The translations under genes and the position numbers were made by a program. A DNA stretch of 64,000 nt from Phoronis australis (taxonomy: Eukaryota; Phoronida; Phoronidae). This document shows positions 1 to 13,019 of this stretch, piece after piece (the stretch's first letter is position 1; every line of letters begins with the position of its first letter). The stretch spans positions 368,474 to 432,473 of the forward strand of contig NMRA01000043.1 of the NCBI GenBank assembly GCA_002633005.1, read 5' to 3'. The notes under the pieces are model-generated. The model was not told where the DNA came from and did no database searches. It worked only from the letters and a program-made list of their open reading frames with translations.

Positions 1-1080
1 CTTATAGCATATTTTACATTTTATGTACTTAAACTTTGAAATTCGAACATCCTCATGACGGACTACGTGAGTGCGAACTCACGCAGTATGCGCACAGTTG
101 ACGAAATGTGTTTGGTTCTGGGTTCTCTTATAATGGAGGCTCGCGCCAAGCGGAAATTAATCGAGAAACCCACCTAATGGTTGATCACTGAACTACTTGA
201 GATCTCGCAGAACAAATAGCAGTGAGCACAGTTCCTAGCGTCTGCCGAGAGAGATGGGTCTTGTGAATGTAGGAATGTTCCAACTGAACGAAACGAACTG
301 GATACAAACGTGAGCTCAGAAATAACACAAATCGTAATGGTTGGCGTTATAAAAAAGAACAAAACGGTAACACTCGCGCAACTTATTTACAAGCAAACGC
401 TGAAATTACAAAATAATCTATTCTTATAACTGAAATCTGCACATGCTTGTATCATGTGTGATCACGGGATCTGATACGATGCACGGGATCTGAGTTTTTG
501 ACAAATTCACTTTCCTGGCGAAAAAAACCGATTTACGATAAATAAAAAATCTCACCATATTTGGAATGCGTCCTCCTTTTCTCTCCTGCTCAAACATGCG
601 TCTTGCGTGAATGAGAACTAGGCCAAAACTGGTGATCTGGAATTAAAAATAAATAAAATGAAAACGGTTGCTTGTCTTCCATAACTACTCTCATTTACAA
701 AACATTTCAAACTGACTTTTAATTAATCTCTATTTCTCATGTTTCATGTTTTATAGCAAATGAGGAGGATAACAACAAACGCTGCAAAACATATAACGTC
801 AACATAAGAGTCGTTTTACATTTAACTGCACTGACGACAAACTTGTTGTTTATAAGTAGAATAACGAAAGTTTACACACAATGAAGCGGGAAGTGGCAGA
901 AATATCTTTTAGACGACAGGCGGTTCCATTTTTATATTATTATCTGCCGTGTTGCCTTGTAAATGTATTGCAAAATTTTTATACTATATAGTTCGTTTCT
1001 GTAGTTAAATAGTAAGTTACATGTAAGTAACCTGATATTTAGCGTACTTCACTACAAATTCTTGGTGATTACGTTGTATG
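1..1080. other. Non-coding stretch, no gene recognised
   Basis: AT-rich sequence. Only short chance reading frames are present, none with recognisable protein similarity or a credible splice pattern. I see no RNA gene or clear tandem repeat. Confidence 0.4.
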
Positions 1081-1084
1081 GTTA

Positions 1085-1300
1085 ATATAGTTCGGGAGTA
1101 GCCCGTAGTTAACACAAACTTCGTTGAAAGTACGACTAGACTTTTTGTTTGAAAGCTTGATACAGAGTCACTCGTAGTATCGGAACAGTCTCCGTTCTTC
1201 AGTTGTGAAGCTACGTAGTAATACACCGAGAGACATAACAAACAAACAAATTAAAACACTAGCTATATTTTGAGACTACATGTCTCATCATCAGGCAATA
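1085..1300. repeat. Dispersed repeat copy, possibly Penelope-like
   Basis: The segment around 1101-1215 (containing ttgtttgaaagcttgata and the gtctccgttcttc block) is matched by a diverged copy near 57605-57715. The minus strand at 1262-1296 reads cctgatgatgag followed by a 6-bp stem with loop atgta (tgagac/gtctca). Motifs of this kind occur at ends of Penelope-like retroelements. The family assignment is inference; repeat status rests on the second copy. Confidence 0.4.
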
Positions 1301-1656
1301 AGTGGAATGAACATATAAGTAGCGAAATAAACAGTGAAATACACGTGAGAGCAGGAAGAGGGGCACACAAGCAGTGAGTGTGAATGTATCACACAGTAAG
1401 AAGCCCACAAGCCTATCAAAACAGAACCAGCGTGCTGTACGCCCCTGTGAGCTGCTCATCCAATACAGGTTTTCGTGACTCATCAATAGCGATTCCAAAT
1501 CTTTAGTCGAAATGTCATTTTCAACATAGCGAATGATGGTACTCTGCTATTTCTTGCCTAGTTATTTTTCGGCCATGTTGGTGTACAAGATCACTTAATA
1601 TACCAACATGGGGGAAAATAATATTAAAAAGAAAAAAACAAGGATAGTACAGATAC

Positions 1657-2202
1657 GGAGATTAGGAGCATCAAGATTTATAAAAGATTCTTAAAATTTT
1701 ACTAGCACTACTTAAGAGGAATTCACTGTGAAAAAGGTCGAAATTTAGACTACCATTTAATAATAATGTAAGTTTAGTAGAAATGTTATTACAAGATGTG
1801 AGAGCATTTTCAATTAATTGGTTTCCATTGAGTGCAAGAAAGAGACAATAAATTCCACTCGGAGTAATAAACGATTAAAATGAAATAGCACTACCGGGGT
1901 ATATGCCAAGGACCTGTAGAGTGAACGTACGTCACGTGGCCGTGATGATCTCATGCCTGGTGGCACACCAAACGTTTTGTACTTATTTGTTTTTAAGTCT
2001 GAATTATATATACTTACTTGAACTACAATGCGCACTACTGCAAATACCAAAAGGAATATCTCCCACCCGCTTAGCTCCTGAAAGTAAAATTTATAGCAAC
2101 GTAAGTAGTAAATTTTCTAAAATATTATCCAGTTTGAGCAGTACTCAGTATTAACCAGATCCATTTCGGAGTGCATAGTCTGCGACTGGATGAGTGAACG
2201 GC
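1657..2202. repeat. Left copy of duplication flanking a single n
   Basis: Nearly identical to 2204-2656, which begins immediately after the lone n at 2203. This copy has 93 extra bases (1796-1888). The near identity, position against an n and head-to-tail order suggest two alleles or overlapping contig ends placed side by side by the assembler rather than a biological tandem duplication. Confidence 0.8.
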
Positions 2203-2203
2203 N

Positions 2204-2656
2204 GGAGATTAGGAGCATCAAGATTTATAAAAGATTCTTAAAATTTTACTAGCACTACTTAAGAGGAATTCACTGTGAAAAAGGTCGAAGTTTAGACTAC
2301 CATTTAATAATAATGTAAGTTTAGTAGAAATGTTATTACAAGCACTACCGGGGTATATGCCAAGGACCTGTAGAGTGAACGTACGTCACATGGCCGTGAT
2401 GATCTCATGCCTGGTGGCACACCAAACGTTTTGTACTTATTTGTTTTTAAGTCTGAATTATATATACTTACTTGAACTACAATGCGCACTACTGCAAATA
2501 CCAAAAGGAATATCTCCCACCCGCTTAGCTCCTGAAAGTAAAATTTATAGCAACGTAAGTAGTAAATTTTCTAAAATATTATCCAGTTTGAGCAGTACTC
2601 AGTATTAACCAGATCCATTTCGGAGTGCATAGTCTGCGACTGGATGAGTGAACGGC
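2204..2656. repeat. Right copy of duplication flanking a single n
   Basis: Starts with the same ggagattaggagcatc as 1657 and runs to gaacggc like the left copy. It lacks the 93-base block and carries at least one substitution (cacatggcc for cacgtggcc). Best read as the second allele of the same locus. Confidence 0.8.
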
Positions 2657-2659
2657 TGT

Positions 2660-4565
2660 GTATTAAATTGGCACAGCTATGGTACACGTAGTCGGGGTAT
2701 TGACGGTTTGTAGTTGGCAACACCTTTGTAAGTTGTTGCAGAAAGAGATGATTCTTCTTGGTTTTCCCAGTTATGTAAAGTAACAACACCTATTACAAAT
2801 TATTTGTACCTGATTGACTTGAAATTTAGAAGAAGACCCGATTATGCGATTAGTGCGAAGGGAATGCACGCTTAATTCCATTGCAGTTGAGATATGTTCT
2901 CAGCATGTGCGCCTCGGAGAATCCAAGGCTGCTTTGCATACACACAAAAATTACTAACAGGATCAGGCAAGTATTCACGAGACCATTTTTTTCCTAATCG
3001 TTTCCTTGTCATCTGGACAAAGCGGTACGTCAACGTGTTATGTCAAAGAATCGTTGATTATAGTGGTAGAAATGTTGACTATGGAGTATCGGTGCGGACC
3101 GAATATTGATCAGGATAACGTGTATCCGAGTTCCAATTTGTTCAATATTTTTACTATTTTGTTAACCTTTTAAGAAAAATAAACGAAACCTTCTCATTGA
3201 AAAAGAACATCCTTGTGGTGAAGATTTCGCGGTCAAATTTCAGCCTTACCAAGTGCAATGTGGAGTGCGTCTGGCTCACGGAAATGATGCCCCAGAACTC
3301 AACAGCAAAGGAAACTATGCTGTTGAACAACCACGGCAACATACAATATTTGTTCTCCTAAAATACGAAATAAAAATGTATTACGAAGCGAAATAAAAGT
3401 TCTGTAATCCAGAAAATGTTTTCTCGAAATCTTAAGAAACAAAACTAACTGAGGTGAAAAAGTTACTTTAACCTCATACAGTCCACATTTGATGGCTTAC
3501 AAAGTACTATGTAAGGAAATCTGGACTTAGATATTTGCAATATCTAATTTTCTGTAGAAAGTAGATGTCCCACCTCCCTTCCCTTGTCACCAGCAAATAT
3601 TTTACTGCCTTGAAAGTTTGCTTTTATTCTTCTATTCCGCCATGTAATATTTTGCGAACAATATATATGAGTGCTATTTGGTTAAAACAGACTTCTCAGT
3701 TTTCAATTCGCGTAAAAAGTGTCCATGTTTAAGGGCAAGTTGCCGTACGCCCAGTTCCTCGAGTATACCCCTGGCTGCTTGTTACCTTTATTGCGCCTAC
3801 AACTAGAACCAGGGAAGTAACTATGAACAGTACGTAGCTCGACATCCATGCAAGAGAAGCTGTCAATTGCGTGACTCTCTGCCAACCTGTGTGCAAGAAA
3901 AGGAACCTATTAGCAAATGGTATAATTAACCTATAACATAAACTTTCCATTTGTTGGAGGGGTAGACAATCTAGTGACAGTCATTAAATGGTTTCAAGAT
4001 TACCCCGTCATCAAGGTAGATGGGATTACAGTACACATTGGTCAGTTTTGGAAAACAATGAACAAAATATAAGCTGCATTTTTCCTAAAACAAAAGTCGC
4101 TCGCTCCCAACAGTGTTGTGTCGGCTGGAATGGAAAACAATGCTCGCCTTCGTCGAGGCTCAACATTTGCGAGACATGCTAGAAACAATATTTCTTGGCC
4201 CAGGCAATAGAATTATTGAAAAGTATGAGTGTTCACACAGCAGCAATAGTAACAAAGGCACCACATTGTAACATCAAGTTTTCTCCTCTTAATAACGGTA
4301 ATCGAACTGATTCTTAAAATCCGGGACCCCTGAAAATGACTGTTGCCACTTTCCCGTCATTAACGGCCGTTTTAAGTCGGTTACAGTCTTGACTGTATGT
4401 TTACTAAAAATACTAATAACGAAACATTGCGTTGTGACATCCTGCTATATCTTGCCAAATTTGCACTTTTAGCATTTTTTCTACCTGTAGTCCTTGCTAA
4501 ACGTTTTTAAAAATCTCTTTGAAATGGCCTTCCCGGCGTGAAAGAATTTATTATTTAGCTTTTGG
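2660..4565. other. Non-coding stretch, no gene recognised
   Basis: Short frames only, many stops and no recognisable domain. No repeat structure obvious by eye. Confidence 0.4.
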
Positions 4566-4569
4566 TTTA

Positions 4570-4740
4570 GATTAGTTACAGTGATAGAACTGAATTAGAC
4601 TAGTTCATTTGATAAAACTGATTTAGACTAGTTACCGGGATAAAACTGATTTAGACTAGTTACCGGGATAAAACTGATTTAGACTAGTTTCCGGGATAAA
4701 ACTGATTTAGACTAGTTACCGGGATAAAATTGATTTAGAT
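4570..4740. repeat. 28-bp minisatellite, about 6 copies
   Basis: Unit of 28 bases beginning gatttagactagttaccggg, repeated head to tail. The central copies are almost perfect and the outer copies diverged, as in a typical minisatellite. Intergenic. Confidence 0.9.
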
Positions 4741-5159
4741 CTATTTCGTAATCGAGAAGTGGTATTTGAGTGTGGGAAGAACCCCCAATTTCCATGTTAT
4801 TGAGAACAGTTTCAATAAATTAGTCTGAAACGGTAAGCCAGATAGTGGGCGGAGTATACGTGGTCTCGAGAAATGACGAATCCCTTCTCGCCTCAGTAAG
4901 AACAAAATTGATACCAAAGCGATTCACATGACAGAAGCATTGTGTTGAAGCTCAACTTTGAAGCGTAGGCAGTAATGTCTTACCTTGGTATTGGTATACC
5001 GCCTTCAGTGTAACGAACCTGTATGCCAGGAACAGCAAAGATACTAATGATATTACCTGAAAAACATTTTTGGAAGTTTAATTTCTATTAGTATCGATAT
5101 TTGTGCTAATATTACAATTCATTTGACATTTCTTATTTTTTTTGCATTTATTATCATTG

Positions 5160-5342
5160 CTATTAAATATTACTATTATTATTATTACTATTACTATTAC
5201 TATTACTGTTACTATTATTATTATTACTATTACTATTAATTACTATTGCTATCACTATTATTATTATTGTTATTATTATTATCATCATCATTATTATTAT
5301 CATTGTCATTACCGTTATCGTTATTGTTATTATTATTACAAC
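5160..5342. repeat. Imperfect (ATT)n microsatellite
   Basis: About 180 bases of att/act/atc/gtt triplets. Long frames on both strands here are artefacts of the triplet repeat, not genes. Confidence 0.95.
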
Positions 5343-5562
5343 TACTGTTAGCACGAATCATGCAAAAATCAGTTTTTGCAAGGCAACCTTTGACTGTACA
5401 TTTTTATCTAACCTCTCCTGGAATTTTTATGAAACTCATTTTCCAATTCCGAATTCGTATATCCTTATGTAGATTAGGCCCAAATAGTCAGTCAAGAACT
5501 TGATACAATAGCTTCTTCCACAAGTATTCTAATGATTTCACATCTGCCCTCCAGAAATGACT

Positions 5563-5697
5563 GGACACTGTATAGTATACAGTGCACAGTATACAATGTA
5601 CAGTATACCCTGCACAGTATACGCTGCTCTGCACAGTACACTCTGCACAGTATACACTGCACAGTGTACATTGCACAGTATACATTGCACAGTATTT
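5563..5697. repeat. 14-bp tandem array with GTATAC palindromes
   Basis: Degenerate 14-base unit close to tgcacagtatacat. Most units carry the palindrome gtatac, some gtgtac or gtacac. All minus-strand frames stay open for roughly 90 codons because of the repeat, giving Cys/Tyr/Val-rich translations that are not credible proteins. Confidence 0.9.
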
Positions 5698-5699
5698 TT

Positions 5700-8180
5700 G
5701 GAATATGACTGTTTATCAAAGAAAATGTTGTAAATACTGTCAATGAACCAATCTTCAAAACAAAGCGAAGCAAGAAAGAACATAAAATAGAGACAACAAC
5801 AAAATTTTCTATGCAAATATTACAGCCCTATAGCACAAAACATTTAGGCCTATTCTCGTAAAACTCGTACTAAAAGTAGTCAGCCTCCACACGGTTACTA
5901 CTTGATGCAACTCCTTTGCCGTGATCTCTGTTTATGAATCTGATGAACAAACTATTTCAGATGTCATATGAAATGGTAATGTGTGTTCTCAAGAGTAGGT
6001 TATCAGTGTTTTATTTAAAGAATCAATACTTAATATTTCTCTACATAGAGTATGAGATTATTATACAGTTACTGACTTTCACCAAAGGCAATGTGCTAGT
6101 TTTTAGACCCCATAAAATGTGATAGTTACCGAGGCTGAACCAAAACTATTATTATTTTTTAGGGCCTAAAAACCAACATACTGACCTAGAGTGAAGATCA
6201 GCTATTGTTGTTATTACTTAATTACAACTCCTTAATTACAACTCCTAAGTAATTCACGGAAGGAGGCTTTCTACCATATGTCGATCACTCGTTCGGTCAA
6301 TCAGCTATCATTTTTTTACCGAAACCATTGAGATTTTGAGTAAAATTCCAGAAAATGACAGAAATAGAGAAAGAAAATATCTCTTATATTTTCGGAAAGA
6401 TCATGTTTTGGGGTCACACTGTGCAAAGCAATCGACAAATGTCATTTAATTTGGCTACATCAACACGATGGCAACCTGCGTGTCAGACTACACGGCGCGT
6501 TTTTAAAAGTATGTATTTAACGTCAGTGAAGATTTTAACTTTTTAAACAAATCTTTTGTACAATACCGTGACAGTGGGAACTACAATGCCTTGATGCAGG
6601 TTTGCACTTACCCGATGGTTTACATTTTACGCTTATTTAAAAACAAATGTGACGTCAGAATCCTGATGAAATAAAAAGGCTAGAGACAAGTGTTTTTAAC
6701 AGAATCTTGTGTTAATCGGTCAGTGGAGACACCAATAGTTTGCAGGAGACTTGACAAGAACTGGCTGAACACGTTATAACAGGATTTAGCATCCTTTTAA
6801 GGCAGTGAGGGAAGGCACAAAAACTGCTAATCGTACTGCCAAGAATAAAAAGTTTGGGTCTACGTTCAGCCATTTTTGAGTCACTAGCACAGAAAGATGA
6901 TATTAGTCACTAGAAGCATCAAATCAGGTGACTCATCTGATAACAGTAACTGTAGGCAGTCGCATAACAGTAACTGTTGGCAGTCGCATGTGCATCAGTG
7001 AGAATTCGTAGAGTCACAAATGAATCATGATGTAATGTAATCAAATTAAGATTGACACCTGCAATCAAGTGGAGTAGAAGTATTTTGTCTAAAATACAAT
7101 ACACTGTCTGGTCTCCAAGTTCAGTGAGTGAAGTACTCGTGTCACTGTTGACGGTCTACATTTTGTTGAGAGATTAGCAAATTATAGAAATTGTTAGCTT
7201 CGTCGCTATCGATTTTATTATCGTTTTCTATCCATTTGTCGCCATATAAAATGTACTCTGCTGTTGGAAGCACAGCTGCCACAGCATGCCCAGGTAGTTA
7301 TGGCAATCGACGTAAAGTAAGACAACGATCGATAAGCGCAATTGCTTTACCAACAGCAGCAAGAATGCTCAAGATGAAAACAAAATGTGCATCGGTTTCT
7401 TTTCGTGTGTTCAAAAGATGGAAAAGTCATAAGCAAATGCTTTGTTCCGTTTTAACGCATGTAAACAGGACGATTACTTCTTGGGCTTGGCATTCTCCAA
7501 ACTCGGAACTCGAGAAGGCAGGCCAGAATATTTTGACACTTTTGATTGAGTACGAACTCAAACTAAGTGTCTATGATTGACTACTCTAGTTCACGTAAAA
7601 ATAGAGATTTTGAAGTCCTAAACTTGAATTTGTAGCTCAAATGATGAAGTCGAGTGCGAACAATAGTACTGGTTTTGAACCATCGCCTGGTGTACTAGAG
7701 CACATAATGAAATAAGCAGTTGTACTGAAAGTACACTGTGCGATATAAGCCACTACTGAAACCAACAATATAAGTCCTGCTAGTGTATACCGACGAAAAA
7801 AATACAAGTACTGCAGCGAACAAGGCGCATGTCAGCCTAACGTACTCAGGTAACACGTCATAATTTGTCTCTTATAATTACGCTCACCAGTAGATATATA
7901 ATTCTACTTTGATCCGACTAGTCATGAAGGTATTAGATTCTTGTTCCCGCTCATGTAAATACCAGCAGCATTGTAACTCCTAACCTCAATTCGTGTCACT
8001 CATCTGTCATTGGTGTATAGAATGAATTCAAACCCACTAATTAAACTATATTAGGATGAAAACCTTTTGAAATACCTTAGAATTAATCGTCATCAGGAAA
8101 ATGCGGTTGTACATGAGAAATTTCCTTATTTTTGTCTACAAACTCGAAGCATTTATGTTCCAGGAGACCCACAAGTGGAA
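5700..8180. other. Non-coding stretch, no gene recognised
   Basis: The longest frame is 129 codons on the plus strand (7191-7580), with no recognised similarity or flanking splice sites. A 24-base duplication lies near 6938-6990. Nothing else supportable. Confidence 0.4.
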
Positions 8181-8185
8181 TAGAC

Positions 8186-8352
8186 ATTACACATGTACAT
8201 TACACATATTCATTGCACATGTTCATTACACATGTACATTACACATGTACATTCCACATATTCATTACACATGTACATTACACATGTACATTACACATGT
8301 ACATTACACATGTACATTACACATGTACATTACACATATTCATTACACATGT
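8186..8352. repeat. 13-bp tandem array, ACATGT palindromes
   Basis: Head-to-tail copies of ttacacatgtaca with variants ttacacatattca. Period 13 keeps frames open, which explains the His/Thr/Tyr-rich plus-strand frames. Not a gene. Confidence 0.93.
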
Positions 8353-8359
8353 TTCTATC

Positions 8360-11085
8360 ATGTCCATAGCCAGTGTAAACCTCCCTTTGACATGGTGATG
8401 GATTCTAGTTTAACGAATACTTACCACATTGTACAGTCCAATAGATACGACAGATTTCTTTCTGTCATGAAGTACTACAAGACATCCTCCGCCTCTTCTG
8501 TCAGGGTCCCTCCCGTTTAGTCCTGGATCCGCAGTCATTGTCATTTCGTTTTGTATTCTCGTAGTCCAAGAATAATCCTCTTTCCGCCAAATCTCTAAAT
8601 GTGTAATTGATCACTGCGGGTGATATGAAGCCGTCCGTTGAAAAACGCTTTAATCAAAAAACGAGCATCGCTCTCTCGAACTTTGTCCCCAAATATGTCA
8701 CCGAACGCCGTGAATTCTTGTATTTAGCCACTGTACATTATTTGCTCCTCTCAGACTAACACCTGGTTTGAAAATGACTCGCTAGCACTTCCCCCACCTA
8801 GCCTGTGATGACTCGTGTATTATCAGCAAGGCGCATGCGTGAACGCACCTTTGCAGTTGTGCATGCGAATAGATGAAAATTGATCGAACATTAATAAATG
8901 TGTGTCGTAAATAGGTAAACTTCGCGGCAAAACATTATAGATAAAACACTAAGCTCTGCTAATGGAACATGAACAGCATTTTATGATGACATATAAGCCT
9001 ACTTAATTTCTATAATTTATGGTACTGTTGGATCTAAATGTGGAAAACGGTGCAAGTCGTACAATCGTATGTGTGGAAGGCTGTGCTTCTAAATCCGTTC
9101 TTAAAGCTGCACTTACTGCAGTCAAGAAACATGTTAATTAATCATATCAAACGAATTCCTTGCTATGATAGCAACGGCTTCAACATTCAGTTGAAACAGG
9201 GTGTTGATCTGCAAAAAGTTGAAAGGCTGACCAACACTGTGATTTTTTTGGTGTTTTTACACGGGATGTTCCGAATGTTCTTCTTGCCAACGGAGTCCTT
9301 ATCTGTGGCAAGACAGACCTCGAGACTAATACTGTTGGACATGCGTGATAAGTAATTTGGTTCTGCCTTTGTTATTTCAAAACATTAAACAGAAGGAAAT
9401 GCAGATTCGTATTTCAACAAGGAAGTCGCAGCAATGCGCACTGTGCCACGTGTTGGTGTGACGTCACAAAAGGAACACAAGTGCACGTAGTCAGAATACA
9501 GAAATAAAAAAATGTCATGTTGTGAATTTTTTCCATTCGAAGGAAATCAGTAATTTAGTATAGACATTTGAATTAGATTTAGGATTCAACAACAAAATTG
9601 AACAAAGGTTATTGCGCACAGAAAGAGAGCATGTAACACTCGTGCGTATAGTTGTTATTCAGTTGTAGAGCAGAGTGCTCGTATGGCGCCACACAAAGAG
9701 GGTACAATTTTATTTATTCACAAATTGGACTTTGCGATAAATAGATTTAAGATAAAAATAAACTAGTATGAACTTTCCAGACAGTAACCATACAGTCACT
9801 TTAAAATAAAGATATCAGCCGTGTTACCCTGAGGGTTGAAATTGAACACTGCTTTCGTTGTGTTTAGTATGATATGAACATCATGATCGGGGCAAGAATT
9901 TTATTTTCTTACACAATGCAGACGTCATGTGCTTTATATTCTTACAAAAGCAAGTTGTATAATGCAACATCTGTACTATTAATCTCTGAGGCTATCGTTT
10001 GTCCAATGAGTCAGTCTGTCTTACACAAATGATGTGCAGAAATGCTGTTCTTAATATTCGGGTAAAATACGTCACTGCTTTTCTTAGAATCGTGATAAAC
10101 CGAACACCTGCTGATGGCAGACATTTATGTTTATTTTTATGTGTTTTTCAATTGTGCAATGTTTGTTCGAAGCTCCAAACAAACTTTCATAAATCTGGAT
10201 GCACTTCTAAAAAAAATCTGCAATTTCATTGACTTCATACAAATATTAATTTAAACAACTCAGTCAAAACTGGATTTACCTGGTTGAAAGCGTTGGTGTT
10301 CATGGCTGAATTTGGAGCACCCCTGCATTTCAATCTGTGGCACCACTCATATGTGTGCGGCAATGACTGTCATGTAACGTGTCACGTTTGAATTTCAGTT
10401 TTGTTTAAAATCCTCTAGCAGACCGATTCTGTTTTTGTCCTGTTCTGTTTTCAGACTGTTTGCGCGCAATCATATTGACCAACACAGGCTAGGAACCGAA
10501 GCAAAAAACTCTTCAAACGAAGTGAGAAAACAAATATTTCTTGTCTGCCTCGAAAAAAGTTTGTTTCAAAGAATTCATCAACGTGAGTGATTATTTGCTG
10601 AAAACAAAATAGCCGTAAATAACATGAGCATTTGTTTAGCTGTGCATACTTTTGTACAACATGGATGCATTACTTGTTTGATAGTTTAAACTCAAAATGG
10701 AAAAATGTTAAAGACAAAGAAGTGCAATATAACGCCGGACTAGGAGGAATATGAACGTGTCGACCAGATTGTGCTAACATTGGAAAACGAAAAAGCGAGA
10801 CATCTTGATGTAAGCAAGCACAAATGTCCACCGAAACACGCAGACATTGCGATCGTGTTTATTTTAGTGATGCCTGTAAAAGTGAACTGGGAAATAGGGG
10901 TATATTGTGAGGCAATGCATAAAAATGCGATAATGCTAAATTCCCCGCGCGTGCCAAAAAGAAGAATATTCTGATGCTGTCTATCGGGACGCGTGACAAT
11001 CCTTCAAGAAGTGGGACCGTTCCGCCAAAAGCCTTACAGTTACCAGAAATGTCCGTACGTCGTGGCTTGTGATAATCGAAACACA
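8360..11085. other. Non-coding stretch, no gene recognised
   Basis: Scattered short frames, the longest about 105 codons at 9038-9355 with no recognisable family. No RNA gene seen. Confidence 0.4.
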
Positions 11086-11089
11086 ATAG

Positions 11090-11748
11090 CTCAAGATAGT
11101 CAAGATTAGCTTCAAATATAATCAAGACTAGCACCCAATATAGTCAAGACTAACACCCAATATAGTCAAGAATCGAACCCAATATAGTCAAGACTAGCAC
11201 CCAATATAGTCAAGACTGGCAAACAGTATAGTCAAGACTAGCACCCAATATAGTCAAGGCTAGCACCTAATATAGTCAAGACTAGCACCTAATATAGTCA
11301 AGACTAGCACCCAATATAGTCAACACTAGCACCCAATATAGTCATGGCTAGCACCCAATGTAGTCAAGATTAGCATCCAGTATAGTCAAGATTAGCATCC
11401 AGTATAGTCAAGACTAGCACCCAGTATAGTCAAGACCAGCACCCAATATAGTCAAGACTAGCACCCAGTATTATTCAGGACTAGCACTTAATATAGTCAA
11501 GACTAGCTAGCACCCAGTGTAGTCAAGACTAACACCCAATATAGTCAAGACTATTACCCAATATACTCAAGACTAGCACCCAATATAGTCAAGACTATTA
11601 CCCAATATACTCAAGACTAGCACCCAGTATAGTCAAGACTAGCACCTAATATAGTCAAGACTAGCACCCAGTGTAGTCAAGACTAGCACTTAATACTAGC
11701 ACCCAATATAGTCAAGACTCAGTAGCACCCAATATAGTCAGTATAATC
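11090..11748. repeat. 22-bp minisatellite, about 30 copies
   Basis: Copies of tagtcaagactagcaccc plus caata (22-base period) run for about 650 bases with point variants such as cagta, taata and caatg in the last positions. A few copies are broken (for example 11468-11485 and 11688-11700). Confidence 0.95.
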
Positions 11749-11749
11749 A

Positions 11750-12060
11750 TTCAGATTGTCCCATTATGCTTGAATGCTCATATTTAAGGGAAAGTCAGTG
11801 GAGGAGTTTTGTTTTTTCAAAATTACGAAGTTTTCTGTGTTCACGTTTCGTAAAGGACGAACTACTTTCAAAACGGCCAGCCATCAAACTACCTTCACCA
11901 CGGTCAGCCATCAAACAGTACATGCGTCTGAGACTGAAATTTGATAATTTAATTGCTTGTCTGTGTGGGATTCAACGTGAAGTTATTAATATCTCCAGTG
12001 ACAGCTTTCATGTCACGTTTTCCTCCAGAGAACAGTCTATAAAGTCAGCCTGTCATAAAT
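11750..12060. other. Non-coding stretch between minisatellite and duplication
   Basis: A 98-codon plus-strand frame (11766-12062) is present but unrecognised. It contains a short internal direct repeat (cagccatcaaac) near 11878-11917. Confidence 0.3.
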
Positions 12061-12063
12061 AAC

Positions 12064-12405
12064 TTTATTTGCTGAGACGTGGAATTCTAGTTGGGATCAA
12101 GGTGCAGTTAAGACACATACAAAGCCCTCTCAGCTCTAAAGTCAGTTGTTTAATATATACAACATTCCAATTTTAGTGCCATAGTTGAGACATCTACAAA
12201 TTTTCCAATGTTTTATAGTTGTTTGATGTATGTAAAATTCCATTAAAGTGCCCTTGTTTCCAATGATTTTATATTTTCAAAGCGTATGTGTCGTGTCCAG
12301 ACAGATCCCAAGTATATTTTCTCGGCCTCGGATAAACAACGTACACGCGTAGTTGACTGAGCAGCTTATATTCAGAAATGAGTGTGCTGCATTTTGTGTT
12401 ACTTA
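12064..12405. repeat. Left copy of duplication near single n
   Basis: About 340 bases starting tatttgctgagacgtgg and ending in tgtgttacttaa, repeated from 12677 directly after the n at 12676. Only a handful of substitutions separate the copies (for example atctacaaa/atcaacaaa, ccagacag/ccagccag). The copies are not adjacent: about 270 bases lie between, so an assembler overlap artefact or a collapsed allele is likely. Confidence 0.75.
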
Positions 12406-12676
12406 AAAGGGAACTGTATTTTATTCTGAATAAATTCTGGATAGTTTTCTATGAATTGTTGATTAATTTCACAAATAATTCAACACCAAAAATTAAACTT
12501 ATGTTCTCTAACGAAGCTCGAAAAAATACCGGCTTGGAGCGCTGCTTAGTCTCGTGACGTATTTGGCGGGGGCAAAGTCACTGTCCTGTGTTAGCGTGCA
12601 ATCAAGTAGCGTTTTTTATATTGTCGGAATAAGAAATTTTAGTGTGAAATTTCGGGTCACAAGGGATACCTGTTTN

Positions 12677-13017
12677 TATTTGCTGAGACGTGGAATTCTA
12701 GTTGGGATCAAGGTGCAGTTAAGACACATACAAAGCCCTCTCAGCTCTAAAGTCAGTTGTTTAATATATACAACATTCCAATTTTAGTGCCGTAGTTGAG
12801 ACATCAACAAATTTTCCAATGTTTTATAGTTGCTTGATGTATGTAAAATTCCATTAAAGTGCCCTTGTTTCCAATGATTTTATATTTTCAAAGCGTATGT
12901 GTCGTGTCCAGCCAGATCCCAAGTATATTTTCTCGGCCTCGGATAAACAACGTACACGCGTAGTTGACTGAGCAGCTTATATTCAGAAATGAGTGTGCTG
13001 CATTTTGTGTTACTTAA
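12677..13017. repeat. Right copy of duplication after single n
   Basis: Near-identical partner of 12064-12405. Sequence beyond both copies differs (aagggaactg versus ttgtagtc), so the duplicated block has sharp ends. Confidence 0.75.
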
Positions 13018-13019
13018 TT

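Noticed and set aside
7191-7580. 129-codon plus-strand frame
   Set aside because: No recognised domain, no splice context, and composition like the surrounding non-coding DNA.
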